Positions 31,763-40,355 of a stretch of DNA of 64,000 nucleotides are shown in pieces. The DNA comes from Paenibacillus gyeongsangnamensis (lineage in GTDB: Bacteria; Bacillota; Bacilli; Paenibacillales; NBRC-103111), in NCBI RefSeq assembly GCF_027533625.1, contig NZ_JAQAGZ010000022.1, positions 1 through 64,000 of the forward strand, written 5' to 3'. The notes under the pieces were generated by a model that saw only the letters and a program-made list of their open reading frames with translations, was not told the DNA's origin and did no database searches. How positions within the stretch are numbered: the stretch's first letter is position 1; every line of letters starts with the position of its first letter. The translations under genes and the position numbers were made by a program.

Positions 31763-32041
31763 TTAATGATGCATGAACCTTCGCAAAGGTCCCTCTACGA
31801 GATTAATGCCGTCCACGAGGCCCTGGAGATAAATCAGCTTCTCCTTGTTGTGAGGATCGTTCGCGGCCGCTTCCGATAATTTCCTGCGGAATTTGTACTG
31901 CATGGCCTCCAGGCTGCCCAGCACCTCCTCGAAATCCGTCACGGCCTGCCGGCATTCCTTGAAATCCTCGTTGGAGAACAGTCCTTTGTTTCTCCGCATC
32001 ACGTCCTCGATGACACTTTCGATATGCGCAGGATCTTTCAT
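31763..32041 (-). CDS. Hypothetical helical protein (92 aa)
   Basis: 92 residues, hydrophilic and predicted helical, no signal or membrane segment. I do not recognise a family. The last part KLIYLQGLVDGINLVEGPLRRFMHH suggests a helical hairpin. ATG 32041 follows GAGGTGAGGAG, a strong site that sets the start over an upstream in-frame ATG at 32101. It lies alone between the repeat copy and the hydrolase. Confidence 0.6.
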   Translation of the reverse strand: MKDPAHIESVIEDVMRRNKGLFSNEDFKECRQAVTDFEEVLGSLEAMQYKFRRKLSEAAANDPHNKEKLIYLQGLVDGINLVEGPLRRFMHH

Positions 32042-32161
32042 ACTCCTCACCTCCATCGCCATATGGCAATATTTTGAGTAAGGCAGGGTATTCCTATTCA
32101 AGCGAATCGCCTACCTTTGCAGTATAGTTACCCGTCCTATTCGGATCGTACGCACCCGCGT

Positions 32162-32899
32162 TTATCCGCCGTTCGCCAGCTCGGCAATGCGGCGGTTCGC
32201 ATCGCCCCGGTAAAGCCCCCCGTGATAGCAGATGACGGTCTCGATGTCGTAAGATGCAAGCCTGCGCAGCGACTGCAGAGCGGCGGCGGGTTCCAGCGTC
32301 GACCGAGGGTCCGGTCCGAGCAGCCGGTCCCCGGCAGCGGTCAGTGCATCCCCGGCGATGAGCGTTTTGGAGGAAGGATGATACAAGCTGATATGGCCGG
32401 GTGTATGACCCGTAGTTTCGATCACGACGAGGCCGCCGCCGTAAGGGAGCCGGTCTCCGTCAGCGAGCGTGCGGTCCACGGCCGCCTTGGGCGGATTAGC
32501 AATCAGCCGCTTGAAGGCGCTGCTGAAAGCCTCCGGCCATGTCTCAATCTCGGCCAAGGCCTCCGCAGTGAACCGGAGCAGCGGTTTCTCGCCTTGAATA
32601 TAGGGCATCTCCAGGCTGTGAGCCGACACCTCGACAGGATGCGGTGTTTCCGCCAAAAGCTGGGGCAGAGCCCCGATATGGTCCACATCCTGGTGTGTGA
32701 GGACGACGCGATTGATTCTCTCCGCCTGCACTCCGGCTGCTTGAACGGCCTCGCGCAGCATAGGCCATTGGCCGGGGTAGCCCGTATCCACCAGGATCAC
32801 GTTGTCCTCATCCCAGATCAGCGTAGGGTGAATCACCCGGGTTTCGCCGAGCAGGTCGGCTGATAGGCGAAGCATCTCCAATCCGCAGTTCGCTTGCAT
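32162..32899 (-). CDS. Metallo-beta-lactamase fold hydrolase
   Basis: 245 residues of the MBL fold. Metal motifs are THQDVDHIG (about 68-76), the TGHTPGH His (about 162-168), the AGDAL Asp (about 182-186) and a late YHGG His. It resembles the glyoxalase-II-like and quorum-lactonase-like subgroup; the substrate cannot be predicted. ATG 32899 follows GGAGGG. It is monocistronic and divergent from the YdeI gene at 33152 across about 250 AT-rich bases. Confidence 0.88.
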   Translation of the reverse strand: MQANCGLEMLRLSADLLGETRVIHPTLIWDEDNVILVDTGYPGQWPMLREAVQAAGVQAERINRVVLTHQDVDHIGALPQLLAETPHPVEVSAHSLEMPYIQGEKPLLRFTAEALAEIETWPEAFSSAFKRLIANPPKAAVDRTLADGDRLPYGGGLVVIETTGHTPGHISLYHPSSKTLIAGDALTAAGDRLLGPDPRSTLEPAAALQSLRRLASYDIETVICYHGGLYRGDANRRIAELANGG

Positions 32900-33151
32900 C
32901 GTATCCCTCCATCGTCGCTAGAATAAGCTATCGGAAATTCAAGGCAAGCTTTATAATAGTCCGGAAACAGTTAAAAGTCAAAAAATATTTAATTATAACA
33001 CAAATTTATTAAAATGTCAAGTATTATTTTTGGAGTGTTTTTTTGAAGCTGCATTGCCTCCTGCGATCCGGCATCGCATAGTGGCAAAGGCCGTCTTCTG
33101 GTATAGTGAAGATACGAAACGGCGTTTATTCGACGAAAGGGGGATTGCCCC

Positions 33152-33754
33152 GTGCAAGCAGGCAAACCTGTATTTTTTGCTTCTCCTTCGGAGTTTCGCG
33201 CTTGGCTGGACGAGCATTCAGACGGGCTGCAGGAGGTCTGGGTCGGCTACTATAAAAAAGGCAGCGGCAAGCCCAGCATCACTTGGCCGGAGTCGGTGGA
33301 CGAGGCGCTCTGCTGCGGATGGATCGACGGTTTGCGCAAGGGTATCGACGAGGAAAGCTACATGATCCGCTTCACGCCGCGGAAGCCTCGCAGCATCTGG
33401 AGCGCCGTAAACATCGAGCGCGTGAAGGAGCTTACGGCGGCGGGGCGTATGCAGCCGGCCGGGATCGCCGCTTACGAGAAGCGGGCGGAGGACAAGTCGG
33501 GCATTTACGCATATGAACAGAAGGAAGCCGTTCAGCTGAATGAGTCCGACGAAGCGCAGCTGCGGACGAATGAGAAGGCATGGGCTTTTTACCAAAGTCA
33601 GCCGGCAGGCTACCGGAAGCTGGTCGCCTATTGGATTGCGAGCGCCAAGAAGGAAGAGACGAAACGGAAACGGTTGGAGGAGCTTATCCGGGATTCCGCG
33701 GAAGGCCGAACGGTCAAACGGTTTACCCGGCCGGCCGGGAGTGCCGGCGAATGA
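33152..33754 (+). CDS. YdeI/OmdA family protein
   Basis: 200 residues of the YdeI/OmdA (bacteriocin-protection) type. The N-terminal GKPVFFASPSEFRAWLDEH and the ITWPESVDEALCCGWIDGLRKGIDEESYMIRFTPRK core are diagnostic, followed by a helical C-terminal part. The function is not settled; homologues are linked to peptide resistance. Start is GTG 33152 after AAAGGGGG. Its stop overlaps the next start (ATGA), so it is cotranscribed with ypsA. Confidence 0.85.
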   Translation: MQAGKPVFFASPSEFRAWLDEHSDGLQEVWVGYYKKGSGKPSITWPESVDEALCCGWIDGLRKGIDEESYMIRFTPRKPRSIWSAVNIERVKELTAAGRMQPAGIAAYEKRAEDKSGIYAYEQKEAVQLNESDEAQLRTNEKAWAFYQSQPAGYRKLVAYWIASAKKEETKRKRLEELIRDSAEGRTVKRFTRPAGSAGE

Positions 33755-34308
33755 ACCGCGTGCTGGTCACCGGGTATAAGGCATCGGAGCTCGGCATCTT
33801 CTCGCTGAAGCACCCGGGTATTGCCATTATCAAGAAAGCGATCAAAAAACAGCTCCTCGCCTTGATGGACGAAGGACTGGAATGGGTTATCGTCAGCGGG
33901 CAGTGGGGCGTCGAGCTGTGGGCTGCCGAAGCGGTGCTGGAGCTGAGGGAAGAGGGAGAGCCGCTTCGGCTTGCGGTCATCACCCCATTCCTGGAACAGG
34001 ACGAGAAGTGGAGCGAGGAGAAGAAGAAGCTGTACAGCGGTGTGACCCGGCAGGCCGATTACGTGAACAGCGTCACGAAGAGTAAATATGTCGGTCCTTG
34101 GCAGTTCCAGGAGACGAACAAATTCCTGCTCCGCCATTCCGATGGACTCGTGCTCTTGTACGACGAGGACACGGCGGGCTCCCCGCGCTTTATTAAGGAG
34201 CAGGCGGAGCGCTGGGCACAGACGGCGGATTATCGTCTGGTCTATATCACGCCTTACGATTTGCAGAGCATCGCCGATGAGGAGAGAATGGACGAGTACG
34301 GAGAGTGA
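33751..34308 (+). CDS. ypsA: YpsA family SLOG-fold protein
   Basis: 185 residues of the DUF1273/UPF0398 family (YpsA). It starts NRVLVTGYKASELGIFSLKHPG and has VIVSGQWGVELWAAEAVLEL (about 47-66) and FLLRHSDGLVLLYDEDT. YpsA has a nucleotide-binding SLOG fold and in Bacillus and Staphylococcus is linked to cell division with GpsB. The upstream in-frame ATG is inside the YdeI gene, so ATG 33751, overlapping its stop by four bases, is the start. Confidence 0.88.
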   Translation: MNRVLVTGYKASELGIFSLKHPGIAIIKKAIKKQLLALMDEGLEWVIVSGQWGVELWAAEAVLELREEGEPLRLAVITPFLEQDEKWSEEKKKLYSGVTRQADYVNSVTKSKYVGPWQFQETNKFLLRHSDGLVLLYDEDTAGSPRFIKEQAERWAQTADYRLVYITPYDLQSIADEERMDEYGE

Positions 34309-34489
34309 CGGGAGGAAACGCGGATTTTGTAAAATAATCGCGGCGGGCTGTAACCTGCCGGGCGGAATTGCCGTATTAATCCATAGTGGCACCCCTCGTG
34401 TCACGGACTAATAGGACCGATGGCGGACTGGCTGCCGTGTAAACCCCAAGGGTTGTCACCGAAGTTGTCAAAATAAGGAGGAGACCTGC

Positions 34490-35008
34490 ATGAGAAAACA
34501 CATCATTTTGATCGCTGTCGCCCTGGCCATAACCGTGACCGGTTGTTCCTCTTCCGGTTCGTCGTCCGGAGGTAAATCCGGCGTTCCCGGCCCTGCCGCC
34601 CAAGGAAGCGCAACACCGAACGCGCCGAATCCGGCTTCCACCGCCCCATCGGACAAGCCCGCTGAATCGGGACAAGCCTCCGCTGCGGCCCCGAATGCGG
34701 GAAACGCCGGCGGACAGCCGCCCGCAGCCGGCACGACCGTCCAGCCGGCGCCGGCACCGGCCGCAAAGCCGTCGGCATCCCCTCAGCCTAAGCCGATCGT
34801 GACGCCCAAGCAGTTCGACCAAGTGAACTTCGGCATGAGCTACGACGAGGTGCAGAAGGCGGTCGGACAACCCGGCAAATTGATTTCGGAGAAGACGGAC
34901 GAGGATGGGAACACGGCCAAATCGTACGATTTCAAGCTCCAAGGAGGAGCCACCCTAAGCGTGACCTTCAAAAACAACCAGGTAGTGAACAAATCGACAT
35001 CCAGTTAA
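34490..35008 (+). CDS. Lipoprotein with SmpA/OmlA-like C-terminal domain
   Basis: 172 residues. Lipobox ends at Cys19 (AITVTGC), so it is an exported lipoprotein. A long Ser/Ala/Pro-rich linker (about 20-100) leads to a small domain (about 108-170) with VNFGMSYDEVQKAVGQPGKLISE, the SmpA/OmlA (BamE-like) pattern, here in a Gram-positive. Its function is unknown. ATG 34490 follows AAGGAGGAG. It is monocistronic, with a strong terminator after it. Confidence 0.8.
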   Translation: MRKHIILIAVALAITVTGCSSSGSSSGGKSGVPGPAAQGSATPNAPNPASTAPSDKPAESGQASAAAPNAGNAGGQPPAAGTTVQPAPAPAAKPSASPQPKPIVTPKQFDQVNFGMSYDEVQKAVGQPGKLISEKTDEDGNTAKSYDFKLQGGATLSVTFKNNQVVNKSTSS

Positions 35009-35071
35009 TGCTTCCGGGGCTGGTCGGTTCTCCGGACCTATCGAAAGTAAAAATAAGAGCATAGATGATCA

Positions 35072-35104
35072 AAATACCGTCAAAACGTTGACGGTATTTT
35101 TTTT
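35072..35104 (+). terminator. Rho-independent terminator
   Basis: AAATACCGTCAA and TTGACGGTATT with an AACG loop form a strong stem followed by seven T. Confidence 0.9.
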
Positions 35105-35144
35105 ATAATCAAAGTAAATCCATTATTCCCGAGGTGAATTCGAC

Positions 35145-36083
35145 ATGACTACTAATTCAACATCGCTGCAGGCGTCGTCCGCCGCGACTCGGAAACGGCG
35201 CAGTTCCCTGCAGAAGGGCGAAACCCTCGCGGGTTTTCTGTTCGTCAGTCCGATGCTGATCGGCGTGTTCATCCTGGTGCTGCTGCCGATTATCGCCACC
35301 CTCATTCTCAGCTTCGCCGACTGGAATTTCGTCGCCGGCTGGAACGGTCTGAAGTGGGTCGGTTTCTCCAACTTCACTAAATTGATGCACGACACCACGT
35401 TTATCAAATCCGTAACCAATAACTTTATCTTTCTTCTCGCGGTGCCGGTGTATTTATTCATCTCGATGGTGCTCGCCATCATTATCGACAAGCACGTCTA
35501 CTTGAAGGGCTATTTCAAGGTTGCTTACTTTATGCCTTATATCTCCAGTATCGTGGCGGTGGCGGTCGTCTGGCAGGTGCTGTTCCAGCCTTCCTACGGT
35601 CCGATCAACGAAATGCTGAAGTCGATCGGCTTCGCGAACCCGCCGAAGTGGATCGCAGACCCGAACTACGCGCTGATTTCGATTATGATGATCACCGTCT
35701 GGATCTCCATCGGCTTCAATATGATCATTTATATCGCCGGCCTGCAGTCGATTCCGAAGGACCTGTATGAAGCGGCCGACATCGACGGCGCGAACAGCTG
35801 GGTGAAATTCTCGAAGATTACGCTGCCGCTCCTGTCGCCGACCACCTTCTTCCTGCTTGTAACCGGGATTATCTCGACCTTCAAGGTGTTCGACATCATT
35901 GCGGTGCTGACGCAGGGCGGGCCGGTGGGCTCCACGACGATGATCGTTTGGTATTTGTACGATACCGCCTTCGTCAATCTGAAGATCGGCTATGCATCCT
36001 CGATGGCCGCGGTACTGTTCCTGATCGTCATCATCATCACGTTCGCTCAATGGATCGCCCAGAAGAAATGGGTAAACTACTAG
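35145..36083 (+). CDS. Sugar ABC transporter permease (MalF type)
   Basis: 312 residues with six transmembrane helices, of the carbohydrate-uptake-1 permease family. The EAA loop YEAADIDGANSWVKFSKITLPLL (about 208-230) docks to the ATPase. An N-terminal helix starts near residue 27. It is the first of a three-gene unit with the second permease (gap 19 bases) and the solute-binding protein, but no ATPase gene, as is common when one MsmK-like ATPase serves several importers. ATG 35145 follows GAGGTG. Confidence 0.93.
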   Translation: MTTNSTSLQASSAATRKRRSSLQKGETLAGFLFVSPMLIGVFILVLLPIIATLILSFADWNFVAGWNGLKWVGFSNFTKLMHDTTFIKSVTNNFIFLLAVPVYLFISMVLAIIIDKHVYLKGYFKVAYFMPYISSIVAVAVVWQVLFQPSYGPINEMLKSIGFANPPKWIADPNYALISIMMITVWISIGFNMIIYIAGLQSIPKDLYEAADIDGANSWVKFSKITLPLLSPTTFFLLVTGIISTFKVFDIIAVLTQGGPVGSTTMIVWYLYDTAFVNLKIGYASSMAAVLFLIVIIITFAQWIAQKKWVNY

Positions 36084-36102
36084 GAAGAAGGGAGAGACAA
36101 CC

Positions 36103-36942
36103 ATGAGTACGACCCAATCCTTTAATTTACGCAAAGTCGTTCTAACCGTCATCATGTTCGCGATCAGTTTCCTGTTCCTGACGCCCTTCTTCTGGATGAT
36201 CGTCACTTCCTTCAAGATTGAATCCGAAGTGTTCGTGTTCCCGATTCAGTGGCTGCCGAAGCATTGGCATGCGATCGAGAACTATAAAGAAGTATGGCTT
36301 GGGAAATATCCGTTCTATCAGTACTATTGGAACTCTATTAAAGTCAGCCTCATCACGACGGCCATCTCGTGTACGGTATCCGCTGCAGCGGCATACGGCT
36401 TCTCCAAGATCCAGTTTAAAGCCAGCAAATGGCTGTTCCTGATCGTGCTGACAACGTATATGATTCCCAGCCAAGCGACACTCGTTCCGCAGTTCATTCT
36501 GTACCGTCAGATCGGTCTGTTCGACAGCCATTTCGGACTCATTCTTATCGGCAGCTTCAGCGTGCTGGGAACGTTCATGCTTCGCCAGTTCTTTATGGGG
36601 CTGCATAACGACTACATCGAGTCGGCCAAAATCGACGGTGCCGGCCATTTCCGGATCTTCTGGTCGATCGGCCTGCCGCTGGTAAAACCGGCGGTGGCGA
36701 CATACGCGATTCTGCGCTTCATCTGGACATGGAACGACTACCAGAATGCATTAATTTTTCTGCGGACGGACAAGTTATTTACGATCCAGCTGGCGATGCA
36801 GAAGTTCACATCGCTCAGCGGCGAGTTCTACTCTCTGATCATGGCGGCTGCGGTTTCCGCGATTCTTCCGCTGCTGATCATCTTCATCATCGGGCAGAAG
36901 AGCGTTATCGAAGGTATTGCCTTGGGCGGCGTCAAAGGATAA
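36103..36942 (+). CDS. Sugar ABC transporter permease (MalG type)
   Basis: 279 residues with six transmembrane helices; family marks are FLTPFFWMIVTSFK near residue 26 and the EAA loop IESAKIDGAGHFRIFWSIGLPLVKPA (about 172-197). It pairs with the upstream permease. ATG 36103 has GAAGGGAGAG. The next gene, 134 bases downstream, is the solute-binding lipoprotein; the gap holds a hairpin and two direct repeats. Confidence 0.93.
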   Translation: MSTTQSFNLRKVVLTVIMFAISFLFLTPFFWMIVTSFKIESEVFVFPIQWLPKHWHAIENYKEVWLGKYPFYQYYWNSIKVSLITTAISCTVSAAAAYGFSKIQFKASKWLFLIVLTTYMIPSQATLVPQFILYRQIGLFDSHFGLILIGSFSVLGTFMLRQFFMGLHNDYIESAKIDGAGHFRIFWSIGLPLVKPAVATYAILRFIWTWNDYQNALIFLRTDKLFTIQLAMQKFTSLSGEFYSLIMAAAVSAILPLLIIFIIGQKSVIEGIALGGVKG

Positions 36943-36948
36943 CCTTGC

Positions 36949-37003
36949 GGGGGACTCCGGTCCCCCAAAAAGTAAAAATAGTGTCGAAAGAAGTAAAGAT
37001 AGT
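36949..37003 (+). promoter_or_regulatory. Hairpin and AAGTAAAAATAGT direct repeats upstream of the solute-binding gene
   Basis: A perfect GGGGGAC/GTCCCCC hairpin (36949-36966) is followed by two copies of a 13-base motif, AAGTAAAAATAGT (36970) and AAGTAAAGATAGT (36991), 21 bases apart, that is, on the same DNA face. A related GAAAGTAAAAATA lies upstream of the first permease (35043). They may be binding sites of the YesN-like regulator; the hairpin may raise the amount of the solute-binding mRNA. Confidence 0.45.
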
Positions 37004-37076
37004 TTCATCAGGTTTGGGATGTACAGGACTATAATTTGCTTAGATCACAAAGCACTTCATACCTAGGAGGGTTCTC

Positions 37077-38450
37077 ATGACAAAGAGAATGTGGACAGGC
37101 CTGGCCGCTTCCGGCTTGGCACTTAGCGTACTTGCAGGCTGCGGCGCAGGGGGCGGAAATTCCCAACAAGCGGCTGGCGGAGATGCCGGCAAGAAAGGCG
37201 ACGTCAACCTTCGGCTGTACACGTACGGCACAGAATCGGCGTATAACTGGAAGAAAACTTTAAGCGCTTTCGAAGAGAAAAATCCGGGCATCAAGGTAGA
37301 GCTCGTTCAGCTCAGCGAGAAAGGCGACACGCAGGAAGCGATGAAGAAGCTTGACCTTGCGGCGGCTTCCGGCGAAACGATGGACATTCTCATGTTCAGC
37401 GATCCGGCGTCTTACGCGCAGCGCATAGGGCTCGGCATGGCGGCGCCGCTTGACGATTACATCGCCAAGGAAGGCTACAAGGAGAATGAAGAGTACAAGG
37501 TCGATACGAGCCTGAACGGCAAGGTATACTCGCTGCCGGGCAAATTCAACTCTTGGTACGTGCTGCTGAACAAGAACCAGCTGGATGAAGCGGGTCTGCC
37601 GGTTCCGAAGGACTGGACTTGGGATCAATTCGCCGAATACGCGAAGAAGCTGACCAAAGGCGACGGCGCCAGCAAGCGCTATGGCACCTACTTCCACGGT
37701 CCGCAAGGCGGCGGCTGGACGGAATATATGAAGCTGATGATGGAGAACCAGCCGGAGAATGCCGACTTCCTGAAGGCGGACGGCACGTCCAACCTGGACA
37801 ACCCGAATTTCAAGAAAACACTGGAGCTTCGCATGAAGATGGAGAAGGAAGACAAATCCGCCGTACCATACGCGGACATGATCTCCCAGAAGCTCAACTA
37901 CCGGACCCAGTTCTACAACCAATCCGCGAGCATGATCCTGATCGGCAGCTGGATGAACGCCGAGCTCGGCGGTACGGATACGATGCCGCTGAACTTTAAT
38001 CTGGCCGTCGCTCCGTTCCCTAAGAACAACGCCAGCGACCCGACCGGCATCGCTCCGGTAGCTACCGACTACGTCTCCGTAGCAGCAGGCTCGAAGCATA
38101 AGGACGAAGCGTACAAATTCGTTCGCTGGTATACGACGGAAGGCCAATTGGTGCAAGGCAAGAACGTGCCGGCATGGAATAAAGTGAAGTCCGAAGACGT
38201 AGGCAAAATCATCGATACCATCCTGAGCAGCACGAAAAATCCGGAGAAAGTGGACAAGGCTTCGCTCGTGGCGACTATGACCGCCTCCAAGGCTTCGCAG
38301 ATCGTTCCAACGGTATCGTACCAGGCGGAGATCAGTAAAGCGCTCAACGAAGAGTTCGAGAAGATGATCCTCGGCAAGCAAGATGTGAACGCTACGGTGA
38401 AAAGCTCGCAGGATCGGGTGAATCAAATTATTGCTTCCAACAAGAAATAA
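37077..38450 (+). CDS. Extracellular sugar-binding lipoprotein
   Basis: 457 residues. Lipobox at LAGC (Cys22), then a family-1 extracellular solute-binding protein: FEEKNPGIKVELVQLSEKGDTQ, DILMFSDPASYAQRI, YSLPGKFNSWYVLLNKNQLDEAGL and a Gly-rich ligand-binding cleft. It captures a sugar or oligosaccharide and delivers it to the two permeases. ATG 37077 follows AGGAGGG. It is followed by a terminator and then the YesM/YesN genes, a common regulator-transporter arrangement in Paenibacillus. Confidence 0.93.
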   Translation: MTKRMWTGLAASGLALSVLAGCGAGGGNSQQAAGGDAGKKGDVNLRLYTYGTESAYNWKKTLSAFEEKNPGIKVELVQLSEKGDTQEAMKKLDLAAASGETMDILMFSDPASYAQRIGLGMAAPLDDYIAKEGYKENEEYKVDTSLNGKVYSLPGKFNSWYVLLNKNQLDEAGLPVPKDWTWDQFAEYAKKLTKGDGASKRYGTYFHGPQGGGWTEYMKLMMENQPENADFLKADGTSNLDNPNFKKTLELRMKMEKEDKSAVPYADMISQKLNYRTQFYNQSASMILIGSWMNAELGGTDTMPLNFNLAVAPFPKNNASDPTGIAPVATDYVSVAAGSKHKDEAYKFVRWYTTEGQLVQGKNVPAWNKVKSEDVGKIIDTILSSTKNPEKVDKASLVATMTASKASQIVPTVSYQAEISKALNEEFEKMILGKQDVNATVKSSQDRVNQIIASNKK

Positions 38451-38470
38451 TTAGTATAATATACAAGAGC

Positions 38471-38500
38471 GGGGGCTGGCCACAATCAGCCCCTTTTTTT
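38471..38500 (+). terminator. Rho-independent terminator
   Basis: GGGGCTG and CAGCCCC enclose an 8-base loop and are followed by eight T. Confidence 0.9.
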
Positions 38501-38522
38501 CGCATATCGGGGGTGAGGATGG

Positions 38523-40355
38523 ATGACAGGGCGGATAAGAATAAAGGAGTGGTTCGGCTTCCGGACCGTGCGGTCCAAGCTGATGGCCGCATCCGTAGCA
38601 TGCATTCTGCTGCCTGCGCTGCTGTCGCTCTTGATCTATAACAATCTCACCCAGGATGCGGTAAGGAAGCAAGCGGTGTCCAATTCGCAGGAATCGCTGC
38701 TGCTCGTGAACGGCTATGTAACGAATCTGCTGAAGAGCATGCTCAACATTGCCAACTATGTTCAAACCAGCCCCGATATGACGACCTACTTCAAGCAACT
38801 GGTGTCCGGCACCGTCTATACGGGCGAGGAGAATACGGAGTACCGGCGGTATACCGATACGAAGCGCATCATCGATCAGCTCGACAGCTTCAAGACGATT
38901 CTGGACAAGAGCTATATTACGGTTTTGTTGACCAACGGCACCGTCTTCACCAGCTATTCCACCGAGGAATATAATCCGCTGCTGTTTCAGGAGGAGCCCT
39001 GGTTCAAGCAGCTGTCCGGCCTGACAGGTCTGCAGTCCTATTGGACGGGAGCCACGCCGACCGTATTCTCCACCGATAAAGTGACTCATAAGTATCAGGT
39101 TTCGGTAGTCCGTACGCTGCGCAGGGACAGCACCGAAATATATGGGTATGTCATCGTGACGGTGATGGAGGATGAGATCAACAAAATTTTTAACCGGCTT
39201 ACCGGTTCGGAGGATGTCATGATCGTGGACGGCCAGGGCCGGATCGTGTCGCATCGGGATACGTCGCGTATCGGGGAAGTCTTTCCTTTCGTGAAGAGCA
39301 GTGCCCTGGAGGCCTCCTCGGACATTGTCACGATCGGCGGCGTTAGCGAGCTGGTCACACAGCAGACGCTGCCCTTCACCGGCTGGCATCTGATATCGCT
39401 TCAGTCCTACAAGCAGGCTATCGCAAATATCAATACGATCTTCAGCAAGGTGTTCGCGTTTCAGTTGGCTTCTTTTATCGTCTTCCTGCTGCTGCTGCTT
39501 TATTTGCTGAAAAGGGTGACGAATCCCCTGGTGCGGCTGGGGCGGACGGCTTCGTCGGTGCAGCGGGGCAATCTGGAGGTTCGTTCCGGAGTGCGCGGGG
39601 TCGACGAGATCGGACGCCTCGGCTATTCCTTCGATCAGATGCTGGATAAGGTCAACGAAATGATCGTGGAGGTGTCCCGCACGCATTCGCGCAAACGGAG
39701 AGCGGAGCTGGCGATGCTGCAGGCGCAGATCAATCCGCATTTTTTGTTCAATGTGCTCAATTCCATTCGGATGAAGGTCATGCACCGCGGCGATCCGGAA
39801 AGCGCCAAAATGATCGCCGCGCTGTCCAAGCTGCTCCGAATGACCATCTCGCAGGAGAAGGACGAGATTGCGCTGCACGAGGAGTTCGATCTCCTGTCGA
39901 ACTACATGGAGCTGATGAACATGCGGCAGAAGGAGCCGGTCGAGCTTGTCTTCGATGTCGACGTCTCTTCCGAGGCGTTCCTGTTCAAGGTCCCTCGCTT
40001 TTTCCTGCAGCCGGTTGTAGAGAATGCGCTGATCCATGGGCTGAACCGGAATGCAGGGACGATTACCGTGCAGGCCAGGATGGCAAGCGACGGGCTGCTG
40101 CTGGATGTCCGCGACGACGGAACCGGCATGGAGGCGGACCAGCTGGAGACGCTGCGCCGCAAGGTGGCGAGAGGGACAGAGCAGGCTGAAGCGGGTGCGG
40201 GAGGAGGATTCTCCGGCATCGGGCTGCCCAATGTGGTGGAGCGGATGAAGATGACGTTTGGTGACGAATTTCGGATGGACATCGAGAGCAAGCCGGGTGA
40301 AGGGACCTTGATCAGAATGTTTATTCCGCGGAAGGAGGAGGCTCAGAATGTATAG
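38523..40355 (+). CDS. YesM-type sensor histidine kinase
   Basis: 610 residues: a transmembrane helix at about 18-40, a large extracellular sensor (about 45-300), a second helix (about 308-333), a HAMP domain (about 335-390), a His_kinase region with the phospho-His in ELAMLQAQINPHFLFNVLNSI (about 397-417, His408), and an ATPase domain with RFFLQPVVENALIHG, DDGTGM and GIGLPNV motifs. It pairs with the next gene, which overlaps by eight bases. Such pairs control sugar transporter genes; the extracellular part probably senses the carbohydrate. ATG 38523. Confidence 0.92.
   Translation: MTGRIRIKEWFGFRTVRSKLMAASVACILLPALLSLLIYNNLTQDAVRKQAVSNSQESLLLVNGYVTNLLKSMLNIANYVQTSPDMTTYFKQLVSGTVYTGEENTEYRRYTDTKRIIDQLDSFKTILDKSYITVLLTNGTVFTSYSTEEYNPLLFQEEPWFKQLSGLTGLQSYWTGATPTVFSTDKVTHKYQVSVVRTLRRDSTEIYGYVIVTVMEDEINKIFNRLTGSEDVMIVDGQGRIVSHRDTSRIGEVFPFVKSSALEASSDIVTIGGVSELVTQQTLPFTGWHLISLQSYKQAIANINTIFSKVFAFQLASFIVFLLLLLYLLKRVTNPLVRLGRTASSVQRGNLEVRSGVRGVDEIGRLGYSFDQMLDKVNEMIVEVSRTHSRKRRAELAMLQAQINPHFLFNVLNSIRMKVMHRGDPESAKMIAALSKLLRMTISQEKDEIALHEEFDLLSNYMELMNMRQKEPVELVFDVDVSSEAFLFKVPRFFLQPVVENALIHGLNRNAGTITVQARMASDGLLLDVRDDGTGMEADQLETLRRKVARGTEQAEAGAGGGFSGIGLPNVVERMKMTFGDEFRMDIESKPGEGTLIRMFIPRKEEAQNV

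Noticed and set aside
32940..33050. Very AT-rich island between two divergent genes
   Set aside because: It most likely holds the two promoters; no origin, att site or gene could be supported.
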